Part shown: positions 16,684 through 25,841 of the stretch, piece by piece | Numbering within the stretch: the first letter of the stretch is position 1 | How the letters are laid out: every line of letters begins with the position of its first letter | Assembly (NCBI GenBank): GCA_937873665.1 | Contig: CALMYW010000518.1 | Coordinates: 62,001-126,000 of the forward strand | Length of the DNA stretch: 64,000 nt | Source: an uncultured Sphingorhabdus sp. | Lineage (GTDB): Bacteria > Pseudomonadota > Alphaproteobacteria > Sphingomonadales > Sphingomonadaceae | Direction of reading: 5' to 3' | The notes under the pieces: model-generated | What the model was told of the DNA's origin: nothing | The model's input: the letters and a program-made list of their open reading frames with translations, nothing else | Databases searched by the model: none | Program-made: the position numbers and the translations under genes

Positions 16684-17334
16684 ATGGTACGCAGCGTATC
16701 CGCCTTGCTCCTAGCCCTTCTGGTCACCGCTTGCGGCGGGCGTTCGGATCGCGAGGTGGTGCGCCGCGATAATGATGTGTTCAGCAGCCAGCCGGCACGG
16801 CAGTGCTTGTCGACATTGAAATCGGCAAATGTCCGTTTCACGCCCCTGCCCAATCAGAGCTTCTCGGGTGGATGTCAGACAATCGATACTGTGAAACTGA
16901 TGTCATTTGGCACCGACACAACCAATCTCGGACCGATGACCTGCCCGCTTGCGGCAAACTTCACCGCATGGGCCAAACACGCCGTTGCACCCGCAGCCAA
17001 AGCCTATCTGGGCAGCGAAGTCGTCCGTATCGAAACCATGGGCACCTATAATTGCCGCAACATCAATGGCGGGCGCAGCGGGCGATTGTCGCAACATGCG
17101 TTTGGTAATGCCGTAGATGTCTCCGCCTTCATCCTGAAAGATGGCCGCCGGATTTCGGTGCTCAGCGGCTGGAACGGCAAACCCGATGAACGCGCCTTTT
17201 TGCGCCGCCTGCACCAGTCGGCATGCAAGCGTTTTGGCACCGTATTGGGACCGGATTACAACGCCGCGCATGCCAATCACCTGCATTTCGACATGGCGCA
17301 GTCGATGACGGATGGCAGCGCCTATTGCCGCTGA
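16684..17334 (+). CDS. Extensin family lipoprotein (M15-like fold)
   Basis: A 216-residue lipoprotein with a short signal peptide ending in a lipobox (LLVTACGG). The rest is an extensin-like C-terminal domain: QTIDTVKLMSFGTDTTNLGPMTCPLA, RLSQHAFGNAVDVSAF and HANHLHFDM. The His/Asp pattern HxxGxAxD...HxH resembles zinc-dependent M15 D-Ala-D-Ala peptidases, suggesting a cell-wall role, though activity is unproven for this family. The ATG at 16684 gives a standard lipoprotein leader; the longer open frame upstream is antisense to the heme protein gene. Confidence 0.88.
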   Translation: MVRSVSALLLALLVTACGGRSDREVVRRDNDVFSSQPARQCLSTLKSANVRFTPLPNQSFSGGCQTIDTVKLMSFGTDTTNLGPMTCPLAANFTAWAKHAVAPAAKAYLGSEVVRIETMGTYNCRNINGGRSGRLSQHAFGNAVDVSAFILKDGRRISVLSGWNGKPDERAFLRRLHQSACKRFGTVLGPDYNAAHANHLHFDMAQSMTDGSAYCR

Positions 17335-17372
17335 GGGGTGGATATTCACTGCCAATCGTCTATCAGGCGGGC

Positions 17373-18248
17373 ATGACACAAAAAGACTTGAAAGACCGTC
17401 GCTTCTACAAAGCGCAACAAGAAGCCAAATTTGCCAAGGACCTGACTCCCCAGACCCTGCAGACGCAGAGCAAATCCTATAAGCTGGCATTTCAGGACAA
17501 TGAGTTCCTCCTCCGCGAGGAATTACGCCCGGTGCGCTTCCAGCTCGAACTGCTTAAACCTGAAATGCTGCTCGATGAGGCCAAAGTAGCCTCAACTCTG
17601 GTCGTTTATGGTTCGGCACGAATCCCGCAGCCGGAAAAGGCCGATGCTCTGTTGGCAGCGGCAACCGATGAGCGCAGCCGGACGATTGCCGAACGGTTGA
17701 AAGCCAATTCGCATTATTACAACGAAGCCCGCAAGCTGGGCCAACTCGCCAGCAGCTGCGGCATCAAGGACGAGCATGGCAATCGCCACTTCGTCGTCTG
17801 CTCTGGCGGTGGCCCGTCGATCATGGAGGCGGCCAATCGCGGTGCGCGCGATGTGGGCGCCGATACGATCGGTCTCAACATCGTCCTACCGCACGAACAG
17901 GCGCCGAACGAATATGTGACCCCGGATCTGAGTTTCCAGTTCCACTATTTTGCGCTGCGCAAGATGCACTTCCTGCTGCGCGCACGCGCGGTCGCAGTAT
18001 TTCCCGGCGGCTTCGGCACGTTCGATGAATTTTTCGAGCTGTTGACGCTCGTCCAGACCGGCAAGATCGAGCCGATGCCCATCCTGCTATTCGGCAAGGA
18101 TTTCTGGGAACGAGTCGTGAATTTTGAGGAACTGATGCTCGAAGGCGTAATCAGCCCCAAAGACCTTGATCTGTTCCAATTTGTCGAAACTGCCGAAGAA
18201 GCCTGGCGCGAAATATCGATCTTTTACGAGCTTGAGGCTTGTGATTGA
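17373..18248 (+). CDS. LOG family protein (Rossmann nucleotide-binding, lysine decarboxylase-like)
   Basis: A 291-residue protein of the LOG family, whose founding members release cytokinin bases from riboside 5'-monophosphates; most bacterial members act as AMP or related phosphoribohydrolases of unknown role. The signature PGGFGTFDEFFELLTLVQTGKI contains the PGGxGT and E motif; SGGGPSIMEAANRGARD is the nucleotide-binding turn. It has an N-terminal extension of about 110 residues with an extended charged helix, as in the longer proteobacterial type. The start at 17373 follows the extensin gene by 38 bp on the same strand. Confidence 0.88.
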   Translation: MTQKDLKDRRFYKAQQEAKFAKDLTPQTLQTQSKSYKLAFQDNEFLLREELRPVRFQLELLKPEMLLDEAKVASTLVVYGSARIPQPEKADALLAAATDERSRTIAERLKANSHYYNEARKLGQLASSCGIKDEHGNRHFVVCSGGGPSIMEAANRGARDVGADTIGLNIVLPHEQAPNEYVTPDLSFQFHYFALRKMHFLLRARAVAVFPGGFGTFDEFFELLTLVQTGKIEPMPILLFGKDFWERVVNFEELMLEGVISPKDLDLFQFVETAEEAWREISIFYELEACD

Positions 18249-18257
18249 GACATAGTC

Positions 18258-18356
18258 TCCCCTCCCGCTTGCGGGAGGGGCCGGGGGCGGGCCTGTAACG
18301 GCGACAAGCTCGCTGCGCTCGCGCCCTCCCCAACCCTCCAGCAAGCGGGAGGGGGA
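18258..18356. repeat. Palindromic intergenic repeat (family C)
   Basis: TCCCCTCCCGCTTGC (18258-18272) and GCAAGCGGGAGGGGGA (18341-18356) are inverted with one extra base; the left arm also folds on itself. It fills the gap between convergent genes, so it may act as a two-way terminator. Confidence 0.7.
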
Positions 18357-18377
18357 TTCAGGTGCTTGTCGAAAAAG

Positions 18378-18812
18378 TTACTTCTGCTCTTTGAGCCAGG
18401 CGATCAGCGCCGTGCGTTCTTCGGCATTGTTGATGCCCGCAAAGGCCATCTTGGTGCCGGGCACAACTTTGCGTGGATTTTCGAGATAGGCGTCAAGTGT
18501 CGCCTCGTCCCAATTGCCACCCTTAGCTTTCATCGCGGTTGAATAGGCAAAGCCCTCAGTCGAAGCTACAGCCTTGCCAACAATGCCATGCAGGTTCGGG
18601 CCAACGCCATTGGGCGCACCTTTTTCCACCTTGTGGCAAGCAGTGCATTTGGCGAAACTTTTTTCGCCCGAAATTTCGGCGGTCGCTGCAGGTGCAGCTT
18701 CGACTGCGTCAGTGGCAGTTTCCGCTTCTGGCGCGGGTGCTTCGCTCTGCTCGGTGCCACCACAAGCTGCCAGCGCCAACAACGCTGGGGTGAAGATTAC
18801 TAATTTGCGCAT
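18378..18812 (-). CDS. Class I c-type cytochrome, lipoprotein form
   Basis: A 144-residue cytochrome c. The signal peptide ends in a lipobox-like LALAACGG, followed by an Ala/Glu/Pro-rich linker to about residue 47. The single heme site is CTACHK, followed by NGVGPNLHGIVGK and the Met ligand in GTKMAFAGI. Probably periplasmic and membrane-tethered, carrying electrons to a terminal oxidase. It is 17 bp downstream of a second cytochrome c gene with the same core, so the pair are tandem paralogues expressed together. Confidence 0.92.
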   Translation of the reverse strand: MRKLVIFTPALLALAACGGTEQSEAPAPEAETATDAVEAAPAATAEISGEKSFAKCTACHKVEKGAPNGVGPNLHGIVGKAVASTEGFAYSTAMKAKGGNWDEATLDAYLENPRKVVPGTKMAFAGINNAEERTALIAWLKEQK

Positions 18813-18829
18813 AACTTTAGCTCCCTGAC

Positions 18830-19468
18830 TTACTTGGCTGGAGCGGCTGCGGCCTCCTTGGCGGCATCAGCCTGTGCGGCGGCTGCCGCGTCTCCACCTT
18901 CTGCCGCGGCAGCACCTTCGGCAGGTGCAGCTTCAGCAGCCGGAGCCGCAGGTAAGGGCAGATTCGAACCCTGTGCATTGAGATAGAGCAATAAAGCAGC
19001 ACGCTCTTCAGGATTTCCGAGGCCGGCAAAGCTCATCTTGGTACCAGGCGCATATTTTTTCGGATTGGCGAGCCACTTGTTCATGCCTTCCCAGTCCCAA
19101 TTGCCGGGTACGCCTTTCAGCGCGTCTGAATAGGCAAAGCCTGGAACATGGCCATGCGGCTTGCCCATTGCGGCCCAGAGATTCGGACCAACGCCGTTCG
19201 CACCGCCCTGATTGATCGTGTGGCACGCCTTGCACTTGGCAAAAACAGCCTCGCCCTTGGCAGGATCTGCAGTGGCAAGCAGCGTCGCCAAAGGAACTTC
19301 GGCAGCACCGCCGCCTTCGCCGCTTTCGACGCCTTGGATTACATAGCCCTGCTTGCCTTCACCGGGCGTTTCGCTGTGAATGATCTTGCCGAAAAGGATC
19401 GACGAACCGAGAGCGGCAATACCCGCTGCCAAGGCCCAGCCTGCGATGGTGTTGTTGCGATCTGCCAT
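18830..19468 (-). CDS. Membrane-anchored c-type cytochrome (cytochrome cy-like)
   Basis: A 212-residue cytochrome with an uncleaved N-terminal anchor (IAGWALAAGIAALGSSILFG), a linker, and a class I heme domain: CKACHT, GGANGVGPNLW and Met in GTKMSFAGLGN. This layout is that of alphaproteobacterial membrane-bound cytochrome cy/c552, which links the bc1 complex to cbb3 or aa3 oxidases. The last 50 residues are a low-complexity Ala/Glu tail (PAAEAAPAEGAAAAEGG), an unusual addition. First gene of a two-cytochrome unit. Confidence 0.92.
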   Translation of the reverse strand: MADRNNTIAGWALAAGIAALGSSILFGKIIHSETPGEGKQGYVIQGVESGEGGGAAEVPLATLLATADPAKGEAVFAKCKACHTINQGGANGVGPNLWAAMGKPHGHVPGFAYSDALKGVPGNWDWEGMNKWLANPKKYAPGTKMSFAGLGNPEERAALLLYLNAQGSNLPLPAAPAAEAAPAEGAAAAEGGDAAAAAQADAAKEAAAAPAK

Positions 19469-19618
19469 GATGAAACGCCCTGAATATTCGCTATGGCCCG
19501 CACGAACGCGCGGTGCCGGTTGATTCCCCTCGCCCCTCTAGTTTGCTATGCTGGACGGTGCAATAGGCCAAATCCTGCTTGCCCGCGCCAATTGACTGCC
19601 CTATCGGCCAGCCCCGAT

Positions 19619-20512
19619 ATGGAGAGCTTCCCCAAAAGCGCCCTCGCCCGCGTCGAGGAAATGACCAAGGCCGCTGCAGCCGACCCTGCGCGTGCGGTTT
19701 CCTTTCAGGGTGCACCCGGCGCCAATTCGCATCTGGCAGCGCTTGAGGTCGACCCCGATTGCCTGCCTGTGCCGTGCTTTTCTTTCGAGGACGCGATTGA
19801 TGCTGTGAAAGAAGGCCGGGCTGCCCGCGCCGTCATCCCCATCGAAAATTCACTGCATGGCCGCGTGGCCGACATCCATTTCCTGCTGCCAGAAAGTGGG
19901 CTTTCGATCATTGGCGAGCATTTCATGCGCATCCGGCACTGCCTGATGGCCAAGCATGCCGATGCCAAGCTGACAACGGCAATGAGCCATCCCCAAGCGC
20001 TCGGTCAGTGCCGCCATTTTCTGCGCGCAAAGGGCATCACGCCAATTGCTTACGCCGACACTGCTGCTGCGGCCGCCTTTGTGGCAGACAGCGATGATGA
20101 AGGCGCAGCAGCCGTCGCGCCGCCCATCGCCGCAGGCATTTACGGCCTGGAGATGATCCAGGAAGGCATTGAGGACGATGATCGCAACACCACGCGTTTC
20201 GTCGTGCTTTCCCGCGACCCTGTTATTCCAGACGCCGATGGCGGCACCTTGATGACAACATTCATTTTCGAAGTGAAAAACATCCCCGCCGCACTTTACA
20301 AGGCGATGGGCGGCTTTGCGACCAATGGCGTGAACATGACCAAGCTCGAAAGCTACCAGAATGGCGCGAGCTTCGCAGCGACCGAATTCTTTGCCGATAT
20401 CGAAGGTGCACCCGGTGATCCCGCGGTCGACCGAGCGCTGGAGGAACTGGCATTCCATTGCAACAAGGTGCGCCTGCTTGGCACCTACAAGCAGGAACGC
20501 AAGCGGGGCTAG
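19619..20512 (+). CDS. pheA: Prephenate dehydratase
   Basis: Converts prephenate to phenylpyruvate in phenylalanine synthesis. The 297-residue protein lacks a chorismate mutase domain, as is common in alphaproteobacteria. The catalytic domain has VSFQGAPGANSHLAAL, IPIENSLHGRVAD and the active-site RNTTRFVVL; a C-terminal ACT domain (IPAALYKAMGGFATNGVNMTKLESYQNG) senses phenylalanine. The ATG at 19619 begins the family-like sequence. The stop overlaps the stop of the convergent desaturase gene by 4 bp. Confidence 0.95.
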   Translation: MESFPKSALARVEEMTKAAAADPARAVSFQGAPGANSHLAALEVDPDCLPVPCFSFEDAIDAVKEGRAARAVIPIENSLHGRVADIHFLLPESGLSIIGEHFMRIRHCLMAKHADAKLTTAMSHPQALGQCRHFLRAKGITPIAYADTAAAAAFVADSDDEGAAAVAPPIAAGIYGLEMIQEGIEDDDRNTTRFVVLSRDPVIPDADGGTLMTTFIFEVKNIPAALYKAMGGFATNGVNMTKLESYQNGASFAATEFFADIEGAPGDPAVDRALEELAFHCNKVRLLGTYKQERKRG

Positions 20513-21552
20513 AAAATGGCTTCGTCGACCTTGGCGGATTCGGCAAAGTTCATGACCGGCTTTCCTTCCAACTGGTTGGGTTCGGGATAGCCGGTAGCAC
20601 GGTTTTTATCGCGTTTCTGGACGTTCCATACGAGCCCTAGCTTGCCCAGAGTCTCGATCGTCCAGCCGTTGAAATCCAACTCCCACCAGCTGACATGATT
20701 GCTGGCTGCACGCGGCTGCGCATGGTGGTTGTTGTGCCAGCCGTCGCCCAAAGTCAGTATGGAAATGAACCAGTTATTGGTCGCTTTTCCGACGTCATGA
20801 TAACGGCGATAGCCGAAATAGTGCGCCAGACTGTTCGTGCCCATCACGCCGTTCAGAAAAATGAAGGTGCGCAGGAAACCACCTATAAGAATTGTGCCGA
20901 CGACATGCTCCGGCCCGCCAAAGGCGAGCGCCCAACCAGCAGGCAGGATGACAAGCGAAAAGGCCACCCACAGCCAACGTGTCTTGTGGCAGAATTCGAC
21001 AACCGGATCACCCACCAGCCCCTTGCCATAGAGCCGCATATCGGTGTGCGCATTATCCCACAGCCAGCCGAGATGGCCTATCAACAGGCCTTTGACTGGG
21101 CCCATCTTGCGGCCATGGCCGTCAATGTGCGGGCTGTGAATGTCACCCACTTCGTCCGAAAAGGCGTGGTGACGCCGGTGGTCCGCCGCCCATTTCTTCA
21201 CCGACCCCTGACAGGCCATCTGCCCGCAAATACCGATCAGATAGCGCATCCATGTCGAGGTTTCGAACGAACGATGGGTGAAATATCGATGGAAGCCACA
21301 GGATAGGCCATAGTTGATGATCAGATAGCCGGAAATGAACGCCGACCATTCGACCCAGCCGCTGGGCTGCGTAAACATCCACCAGATCGCGGCCATGGCG
21401 CCGCCGACCTGGAGCACCGCGAGGATGCTGTATTCGATCTGTTTGGCGCGCGCGGCGGGACCGCCGATAAGTACGCCGGGATGCGGTTGCCCCTTACCTT
21501 CCAACTCCCACTTCCGGTCACTTGGGTATAAGCCGGTTGTAGTCTGTGGCAT
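20509..21552 (-). CDS. Acyl-CoA (delta-9 type) fatty acid desaturase
   Basis: A 347-residue integral-membrane di-iron desaturase. Three histidine boxes are present: HRYFTH, HRRHH and HNNHH, with two pairs of hydrophobic segments (YSILAVLQVGGAMAAIWWMF; WLWVAFSLVILPAGWALAF; TILIGGFLRTFIFL). It introduces a double bond into saturated acyl chains to set membrane fluidity. The electron donor is not encoded nearby. The N-terminal 45 residues are polar and cytoplasmic. Convergent with pheA by a 4-bp overlap. Confidence 0.93.
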   Translation of the reverse strand: MPQTTTGLYPSDRKWELEGKGQPHPGVLIGGPAARAKQIEYSILAVLQVGGAMAAIWWMFTQPSGWVEWSAFISGYLIINYGLSCGFHRYFTHRSFETSTWMRYLIGICGQMACQGSVKKWAADHRRHHAFSDEVGDIHSPHIDGHGRKMGPVKGLLIGHLGWLWDNAHTDMRLYGKGLVGDPVVEFCHKTRWLWVAFSLVILPAGWALAFGGPEHVVGTILIGGFLRTFIFLNGVMGTNSLAHYFGYRRYHDVGKATNNWFISILTLGDGWHNNHHAQPRAASNHVSWWELDFNGWTIETLGKLGLVWNVQKRDKNRATGYPEPNQLEGKPVMNFAESAKVDEAIF

Positions 21553-21671
21553 GCGCGTCCCCCTTTTTGTGTGCGACTAGGTGTCGCTGGTTGGTGCCAC
21601 CACTGGCAAAATTGCGTCAATATCGACGTCGCTGTCAATCGCATTAACGGCGTTTGTGCGACGAAGCGAAC

Positions 21672-21700
21672 TTGACCATATTTCCATGCTGTATTATATA
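21672..21700 (+). promoter_or_regulatory. Sigma-70 type promoter for the 21726 lipoprotein gene
   Basis: TTGACC (21672-21677), a 17-nt spacer and TATATA (21695-21700) lie 25 nt upstream of the start codon. Spacing is canonical and both boxes are close to consensus. Confidence 0.6.
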
Positions 21701-21725
21701 GACAATACACATGGAGATTGAACCG

Positions 21726-22241
21726 ATGAAATTTGCCCTACTTGCCTTGCCCCTTGCCTTAGGCATCACAGCCTGCAGCGGTAAAAATGAACCCGAAGAA
21801 GGCACGACAATCAACATTGATGCTACCACTGACAAGGGCTCATCCGTCCAGATCACCGCAGACGGCAAAACGGGTAATGTTGGCTTCAAGGTGCCGGGTT
21901 TCGACACCAACATCCGCCTGCCCAAAAAGCTGCTCGATGACAGCAATTTCGACATTGACGGGGTGAAGCTCTATCCCGGATCGACGGTCGACACAGTCAA
22001 CATCACCGCCAGTGAAAAAGGCGGCAAGGATGAACAGACCGACGTCCGCATCGGCTTCACCTCCCCCGCCGATCCGGCGAAGGTCAGCGACTGGTTCAAG
22101 GACCAGTTCGGCAAGCAGTCAATCAAGGCTGACGGCGATGCCGCCAAGTTGACCGGAACCACCAAGGACGGCGAAGATTTCACGATCGAGCTGACAGAAA
22201 AAGACGGCAAGACCGCTGGATTGGTCAATATACGCAAATGA
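21726..22241 (+). CDS. Hypothetical lipoprotein
   Basis: A 171-residue protein with a lipoprotein signal (MKFALLALPLALGITACSG). The mature part is polar and contains VQITADGKTGNVGFKVPGFDTNI, a segment in which aggregation- or head-group-like beta strands alternate, and a second part SPADPAKVSDWFKDQFGKQ that looks like a separate small alpha/beta unit. I do not recognise a characterised family. ATG 21726 is used: GGAG lies 9 nt upstream and the leader is a standard length. It is expressed from the promoter at 21672-21700. Confidence 0.7.
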   Translation: MKFALLALPLALGITACSGKNEPEEGTTINIDATTDKGSSVQITADGKTGNVGFKVPGFDTNIRLPKKLLDDSNFDIDGVKLYPGSTVDTVNITASEKGGKDEQTDVRIGFTSPADPAKVSDWFKDQFGKQSIKADGDAAKLTGTTKDGEDFTIELTEKDGKTAGLVNIRK

Positions 22242-22249
22242 GCTGGTTT

Positions 22250-22370
22250 AGAGTTTGTCCTGTTTAAGTAGAATCTTAGTGCTGAGCGCGTCGAAGCACG
22301 CCTAGCCGATAAGTGCCCTTCGACAGGCTCAGGGCTACGGTTATGTTTCAACCTAACGAGGACAAACTCT
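22250..22370. repeat. REP-like family A copy 2 nested in a 12-bp inverted repeat
   Basis: AGAGTTTGTCCT (22250-22261) and AGGACAAACTCT (22359-22370) are perfect inverted ends enclosing a degenerate family A element (about 22279-22340, right arm CTTCGACAGGCTCAGGGC). It occupies the gap between two convergent genes and reaches the lipocalin stop codon. Confidence 0.75.
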
Positions 22371-22920
22371 AACTTGCTGGTTGCTTGGTTATCCTGAGCA
22401 ACCCGACATCATATCCCAATTCGGCGGCGCGGGATTTCATGCGGGAAAGTGTCGCCGCGCCGGGATTGGGTTGGCGGTGCAGCAACCATAGATAGCGTCC
22501 GCTCGGTTCACCGACGATCGACCAGCTATAGTCCTCGGCATGGTCGAGCACCCAATAATCACCGTAAAACGGGCCGAAGAAAGAGACGCGCAATTTGGCG
22601 TTCTGGCTGCCTTCGACGACCTTCGCCTTTCCATCGGCCTGTTTGCTTTTACCTTGGAGCGATCCCTGCAGGCAGGAGTTGATCACTTTGATCTGACCGG
22701 GTGCCGTCAGGCTGTAATCGGCAGTGACGCCTTCACAATCCTTCTGAAATCCTGCTTCATAACGGGCAAGCTCATACCAGCGCCCCAGATAGCGATCGAC
22801 CTCGACCGGCTTGGCTGGTTCGGGAACTGCACGATTGCCGACCGGGCCCGCCTCAAAAGTTGAACAACCTGACAGAGCCAATATGGCTGTAGAGATGACG
22901 AGTGCGTGGCGCTTTTTCAT
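22369..22920 (-). CDS. blc: Bacterial lipocalin (Blc-like lipoprotein)
   Basis: A 183-residue outer-membrane lipocalin. The lipoprotein signal is MKKRHALVISTAILALSGCS. The lipocalin signature GRWYELARYE comes at about residue 50, followed by CEGVTADYSL and the conserved motif region FFGPFYGDYWVLDHAEDYSWSIVGEPSGRYLWLLHR. Blc-type proteins bind lysophospholipids or fatty acids and help maintain the envelope. Start 22920 matches the lipoprotein leader; the longer frame upstream is not supported. Confidence 0.92.
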   Translation of the reverse strand: MKKRHALVISTAILALSGCSTFEAGPVGNRAVPEPAKPVEVDRYLGRWYELARYEAGFQKDCEGVTADYSLTAPGQIKVINSCLQGSLQGKSKQADGKAKVVEGSQNAKLRVSFFGPFYGDYWVLDHAEDYSWSIVGEPSGRYLWLLHRQPNPGAATLSRMKSRAAELGYDVGLLRITKQPAS

Positions 22921-22982
22921 ACCAATCAAGGTGGTGCACACCGACCTTGGTTACAAGGCGGGTGAAATCCCCATATGCCTGT

Positions 22983-25799
22983 TTAGTGTGCAGCGCCCCA
23001 GCTTGGCCCTATACCGATTTCGACTCCCAGCGGCACCGAGAGTTTGACCAGCGGCTCTGCCGCGCCTGCCATCACGGCTTCGATCACCTTGCTTGCCGCT
23101 TCAACATCGCCCTCTGGCAGTTCGAACACCAATTCGTCATGCACCTGCAGAAGCATCTGCACATTGGTCAGCCCAGCTTCAAGCAGCGCGGGCCCCATGC
23201 GCACCATCGCGCGCTTGATAATGTCGGCGCTGGTGCCCTGGATCGGCGCATTGATTGCGGCGCGCTCGCTGCCCTGCCGCTCGGCCTGGCTTTGCGAGGT
23301 GATGCGCGGGAACCAGCATTTGCGACCGAACAGGGTCGTGGTGAAGCCAGTTTCTTTCACGCTCGCCAGCGTTTCCTGGATATAGGCGCTGATGCCGGGG
23401 AAGCGCTTGAAATAAGCGTCGATCAGCTGCTGTGCTTCTTCCGAGGTCGACTCGAGCCGCTTCGCCAGCCCCCAGCGCGATATGCCATAGAGGATCGAGA
23501 AGTTGATCGTCTTGGCGCGCCCGCGCGTGTCGCGGTTCACTTCTCCGAACAGTTCCTGCGCAGTGCGGGCATGGATGTCTTCGCCTTGTTCGAATGCTTC
23601 GCGCAAAGGCCCCACATCGGCCATATGCGCAGCGAGGCGCAGTTCGATCTGGCTATAGTCGGCGGACAATATGACATTGCCGGGCTCGGCAACGAAAGCA
23701 TCGCGGATCTGCCGCCCGATTTCGGTGCGGATCGGGATGTTCTGCAGGTTCGGGTCGGTCGAGGCCAGTCGCCCGGTCTGCGCGCCGACCAGACTATAGC
23801 TGGTGTGGACGCGACCTGTTTTTGCGTTGATCTGTTCCTGCAAACTGTCGGTATAGGTCGATTTCAGTTTCGCCAATTGCCGCCAGTCGAGCACCTTGCG
23901 GGCGATTTCGACGCCCTGCCCTGCCAGATCCTCGAGCACGGTCACGTCGGTCGAATATTGCCCCGACTTGCCTTTCTTGCCACCCTTGTGACCCAGCTTG
24001 TCAAACAGGATCGCGCCCAATTGCTGGGGACTGCCAATGGTGAACGGCCGGCCTGCAAGGCCATGGATTTCCTTTTCGAGTATCTCCATCTGCGCGGCAA
24101 ATTCGGTCGACAGACGGGCCAGCACAGTGCGATCTACCTTTATCCCGGCGCATTCCATCTGGCTCAGCACCGGCACCAATGGCCGGTCGACGAGTTCGTA
24201 GACCCGCGTCACCTTTTCTGGGCTCAATCGCAGCTTAAGATGATGCCACAGCCGCAGCGTAACATCGGCGTCTTCGGCGGCATATTTGGTCGCCTCGGCG
24301 AGTGGCACTTCGGCAAAGCTAATCTGGCTCTTTCCGGTGCCGGTCAGCGATTTATAGCTGATCGGTTTGTGTCCCAGATACAACTCGGACAATTCGTCCA
24401 TGCCATGCCCCTGACGACCCGCGTCGAGCGCAAAGCTCATCACCATCGTGTCGTCGAACGGCGTTATTCGGAGGCCATGCTGGCGCAAAACCGACATGTC
24501 ATATTTGAGGTTCTGCCCGATCTTGAGGACGCTTTCATCCTCCAGCAATGGCTTCAGTCGAGCGATTGCGGCATCCAGCGGTATTTGGTCGGGCTTCTCT
24601 GCGAACATATCGGTTCCGCCATGGCCGAGCGGGACATAGCAGGCCTTACCCGGTGCTGTTGCGAGACTGAAGCCCACCAACCGCGCGGTCACCGCTTCCA
24701 AACTGTCGGTCTCGGTATCGAAGCCGACGACACCAGCCTTGGTCGCCTCCGCTATCCAATGATCGAGCCGCTCTACCGTAGTCACGCATTCATAGGTCGA
24801 AGCATCAATCGGTGGCATGGGCGCAGGCGCTGCCGACTTGCCTGCTTCAACGACTGCAACTGCTCCGTCGCCCTTGCGTTCGGCTTTGGGCTGACCCGCA
24901 ATCGCCTTGTTGGCTGAGGCCGTATCGCTGGTCTTGCCAATGCGATTCAGCAATGAACGAAAACCATGCTCCTCAAGGAACGGCCGAAGTGGCTCCTCCG
25001 GAATTGGCCCAAGCACCATTTCCTCCAACGGGATCGGCAGCGGACAATCTTCTTTCAAGGTGACGAGCACCTTAGACAACCGTGCCAGCTCTGCATTCTC
25101 GATCAAATTATCGCGCATCTTCGACGGCTTCATATCGGGTGCGGCGGCAAGAACCGCTTCCAGATTGCCATATTCGGTAATCAGCTTGGTGGCGGTCTTG
25201 GGGCCAATGCCGGGCACGCCGGGGACATTGTCCGAACTGTCACCCATCAGCGCGAGGACATCGCCGACCAGCTCTGGCCCAACACCGAACTTCTCAATCA
25301 CCTCGTCACGTCCGATGCGCTTGTCCTTCATCGTGTCGAACATATCGACACCGTCACCGACGAGCTGCATCAGATCCTTGTCGGACGAGATAATCGACAC
25401 ATTCCAACCCTGCGCGCGGGCCGCCTTGGTGTAGCACGCAATCATGTCGTCCGCCTCGACATTCTCTTCCTCGATCATCGGCAGCGAGAAAGCGAGCGTG
25501 GCATCGCGGATCAGCGGGAATTGCGGGCGCAGATCTTCCGGAGCGGGCGGGCGGTTGGCTTTATACTGGTCGTAAATCTCGTTGCGAAAGCTGGTTCCCG
25601 CCTTGTCGAGAACCACCGCCATATGGGTTGGTCCGTCGGCGGCGTGCAGATCGCTCGCCAGCTTCCACAGCATGTTCGAATAGCCCGCAACCGCGCCCAC
25701 CGGCACGCCCGCCGGATTGGTCAGCGGCGGCAGGCTGTAATAAGCGCGAAAAATATAGGCGGAACCGTCAACGAGGTAGAGATGCTTATGGTCTGACAT
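22983..25799 (-). CDS. polA: DNA polymerase I
   Basis: A 938-residue repair and replication polymerase with all three parts. The N-terminal 5'-nuclease (about 1-300) shows LVDGSAYIFRAYY, SDKDLMQL and GDSSDNVPGVPGIGPKTA. The 3'-5' exonuclease (about 340-540) has the DxE in VVGFDTETDSL and the Y-x3-D region KYAAEDADVTLRLW. The polymerase (540-938) has motif A in LSADYSQIELRL, the O-helix in RGRAKTINFSILYGIS and motif C HDELVFEL. The exonuclease acids appear intact, so proofreading is likely. It is transcribed alone. Confidence 0.97.
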   Translation of the reverse strand: MSDHKHLYLVDGSAYIFRAYYSLPPLTNPAGVPVGAVAGYSNMLWKLASDLHAADGPTHMAVVLDKAGTSFRNEIYDQYKANRPPAPEDLRPQFPLIRDATLAFSLPMIEEENVEADDMIACYTKAARAQGWNVSIISSDKDLMQLVGDGVDMFDTMKDKRIGRDEVIEKFGVGPELVGDVLALMGDSSDNVPGVPGIGPKTATKLITEYGNLEAVLAAAPDMKPSKMRDNLIENAELARLSKVLVTLKEDCPLPIPLEEMVLGPIPEEPLRPFLEEHGFRSLLNRIGKTSDTASANKAIAGQPKAERKGDGAVAVVEAGKSAAPAPMPPIDASTYECVTTVERLDHWIAEATKAGVVGFDTETDSLEAVTARLVGFSLATAPGKACYVPLGHGGTDMFAEKPDQIPLDAAIARLKPLLEDESVLKIGQNLKYDMSVLRQHGLRITPFDDTMVMSFALDAGRQGHGMDELSELYLGHKPISYKSLTGTGKSQISFAEVPLAEATKYAAEDADVTLRLWHHLKLRLSPEKVTRVYELVDRPLVPVLSQMECAGIKVDRTVLARLSTEFAAQMEILEKEIHGLAGRPFTIGSPQQLGAILFDKLGHKGGKKGKSGQYSTDVTVLEDLAGQGVEIARKVLDWRQLAKLKSTYTDSLQEQINAKTGRVHTSYSLVGAQTGRLASTDPNLQNIPIRTEIGRQIRDAFVAEPGNVILSADYSQIELRLAAHMADVGPLREAFEQGEDIHARTAQELFGEVNRDTRGRAKTINFSILYGISRWGLAKRLESTSEEAQQLIDAYFKRFPGISAYIQETLASVKETGFTTTLFGRKCWFPRITSQSQAERQGSERAAINAPIQGTSADIIKRAMVRMGPALLEAGLTNVQMLLQVHDELVFELPEGDVEAASKVIEAVMAGAAEPLVKLSVPLGVEIGIGPSWGAAH

Positions 25800-25841
25800 G
25801 CCGGACGGATAGCAGCGCCGACCAGCAGAGTCTTGCCCAAA

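Noticed and set aside
22902..24917. 671-codon plus-strand open frame opposite polA
   Set aside because: It lies antisense to intact polA and its translation is Arg/His/Gln-rich with no family motif; a GC-bias shadow.
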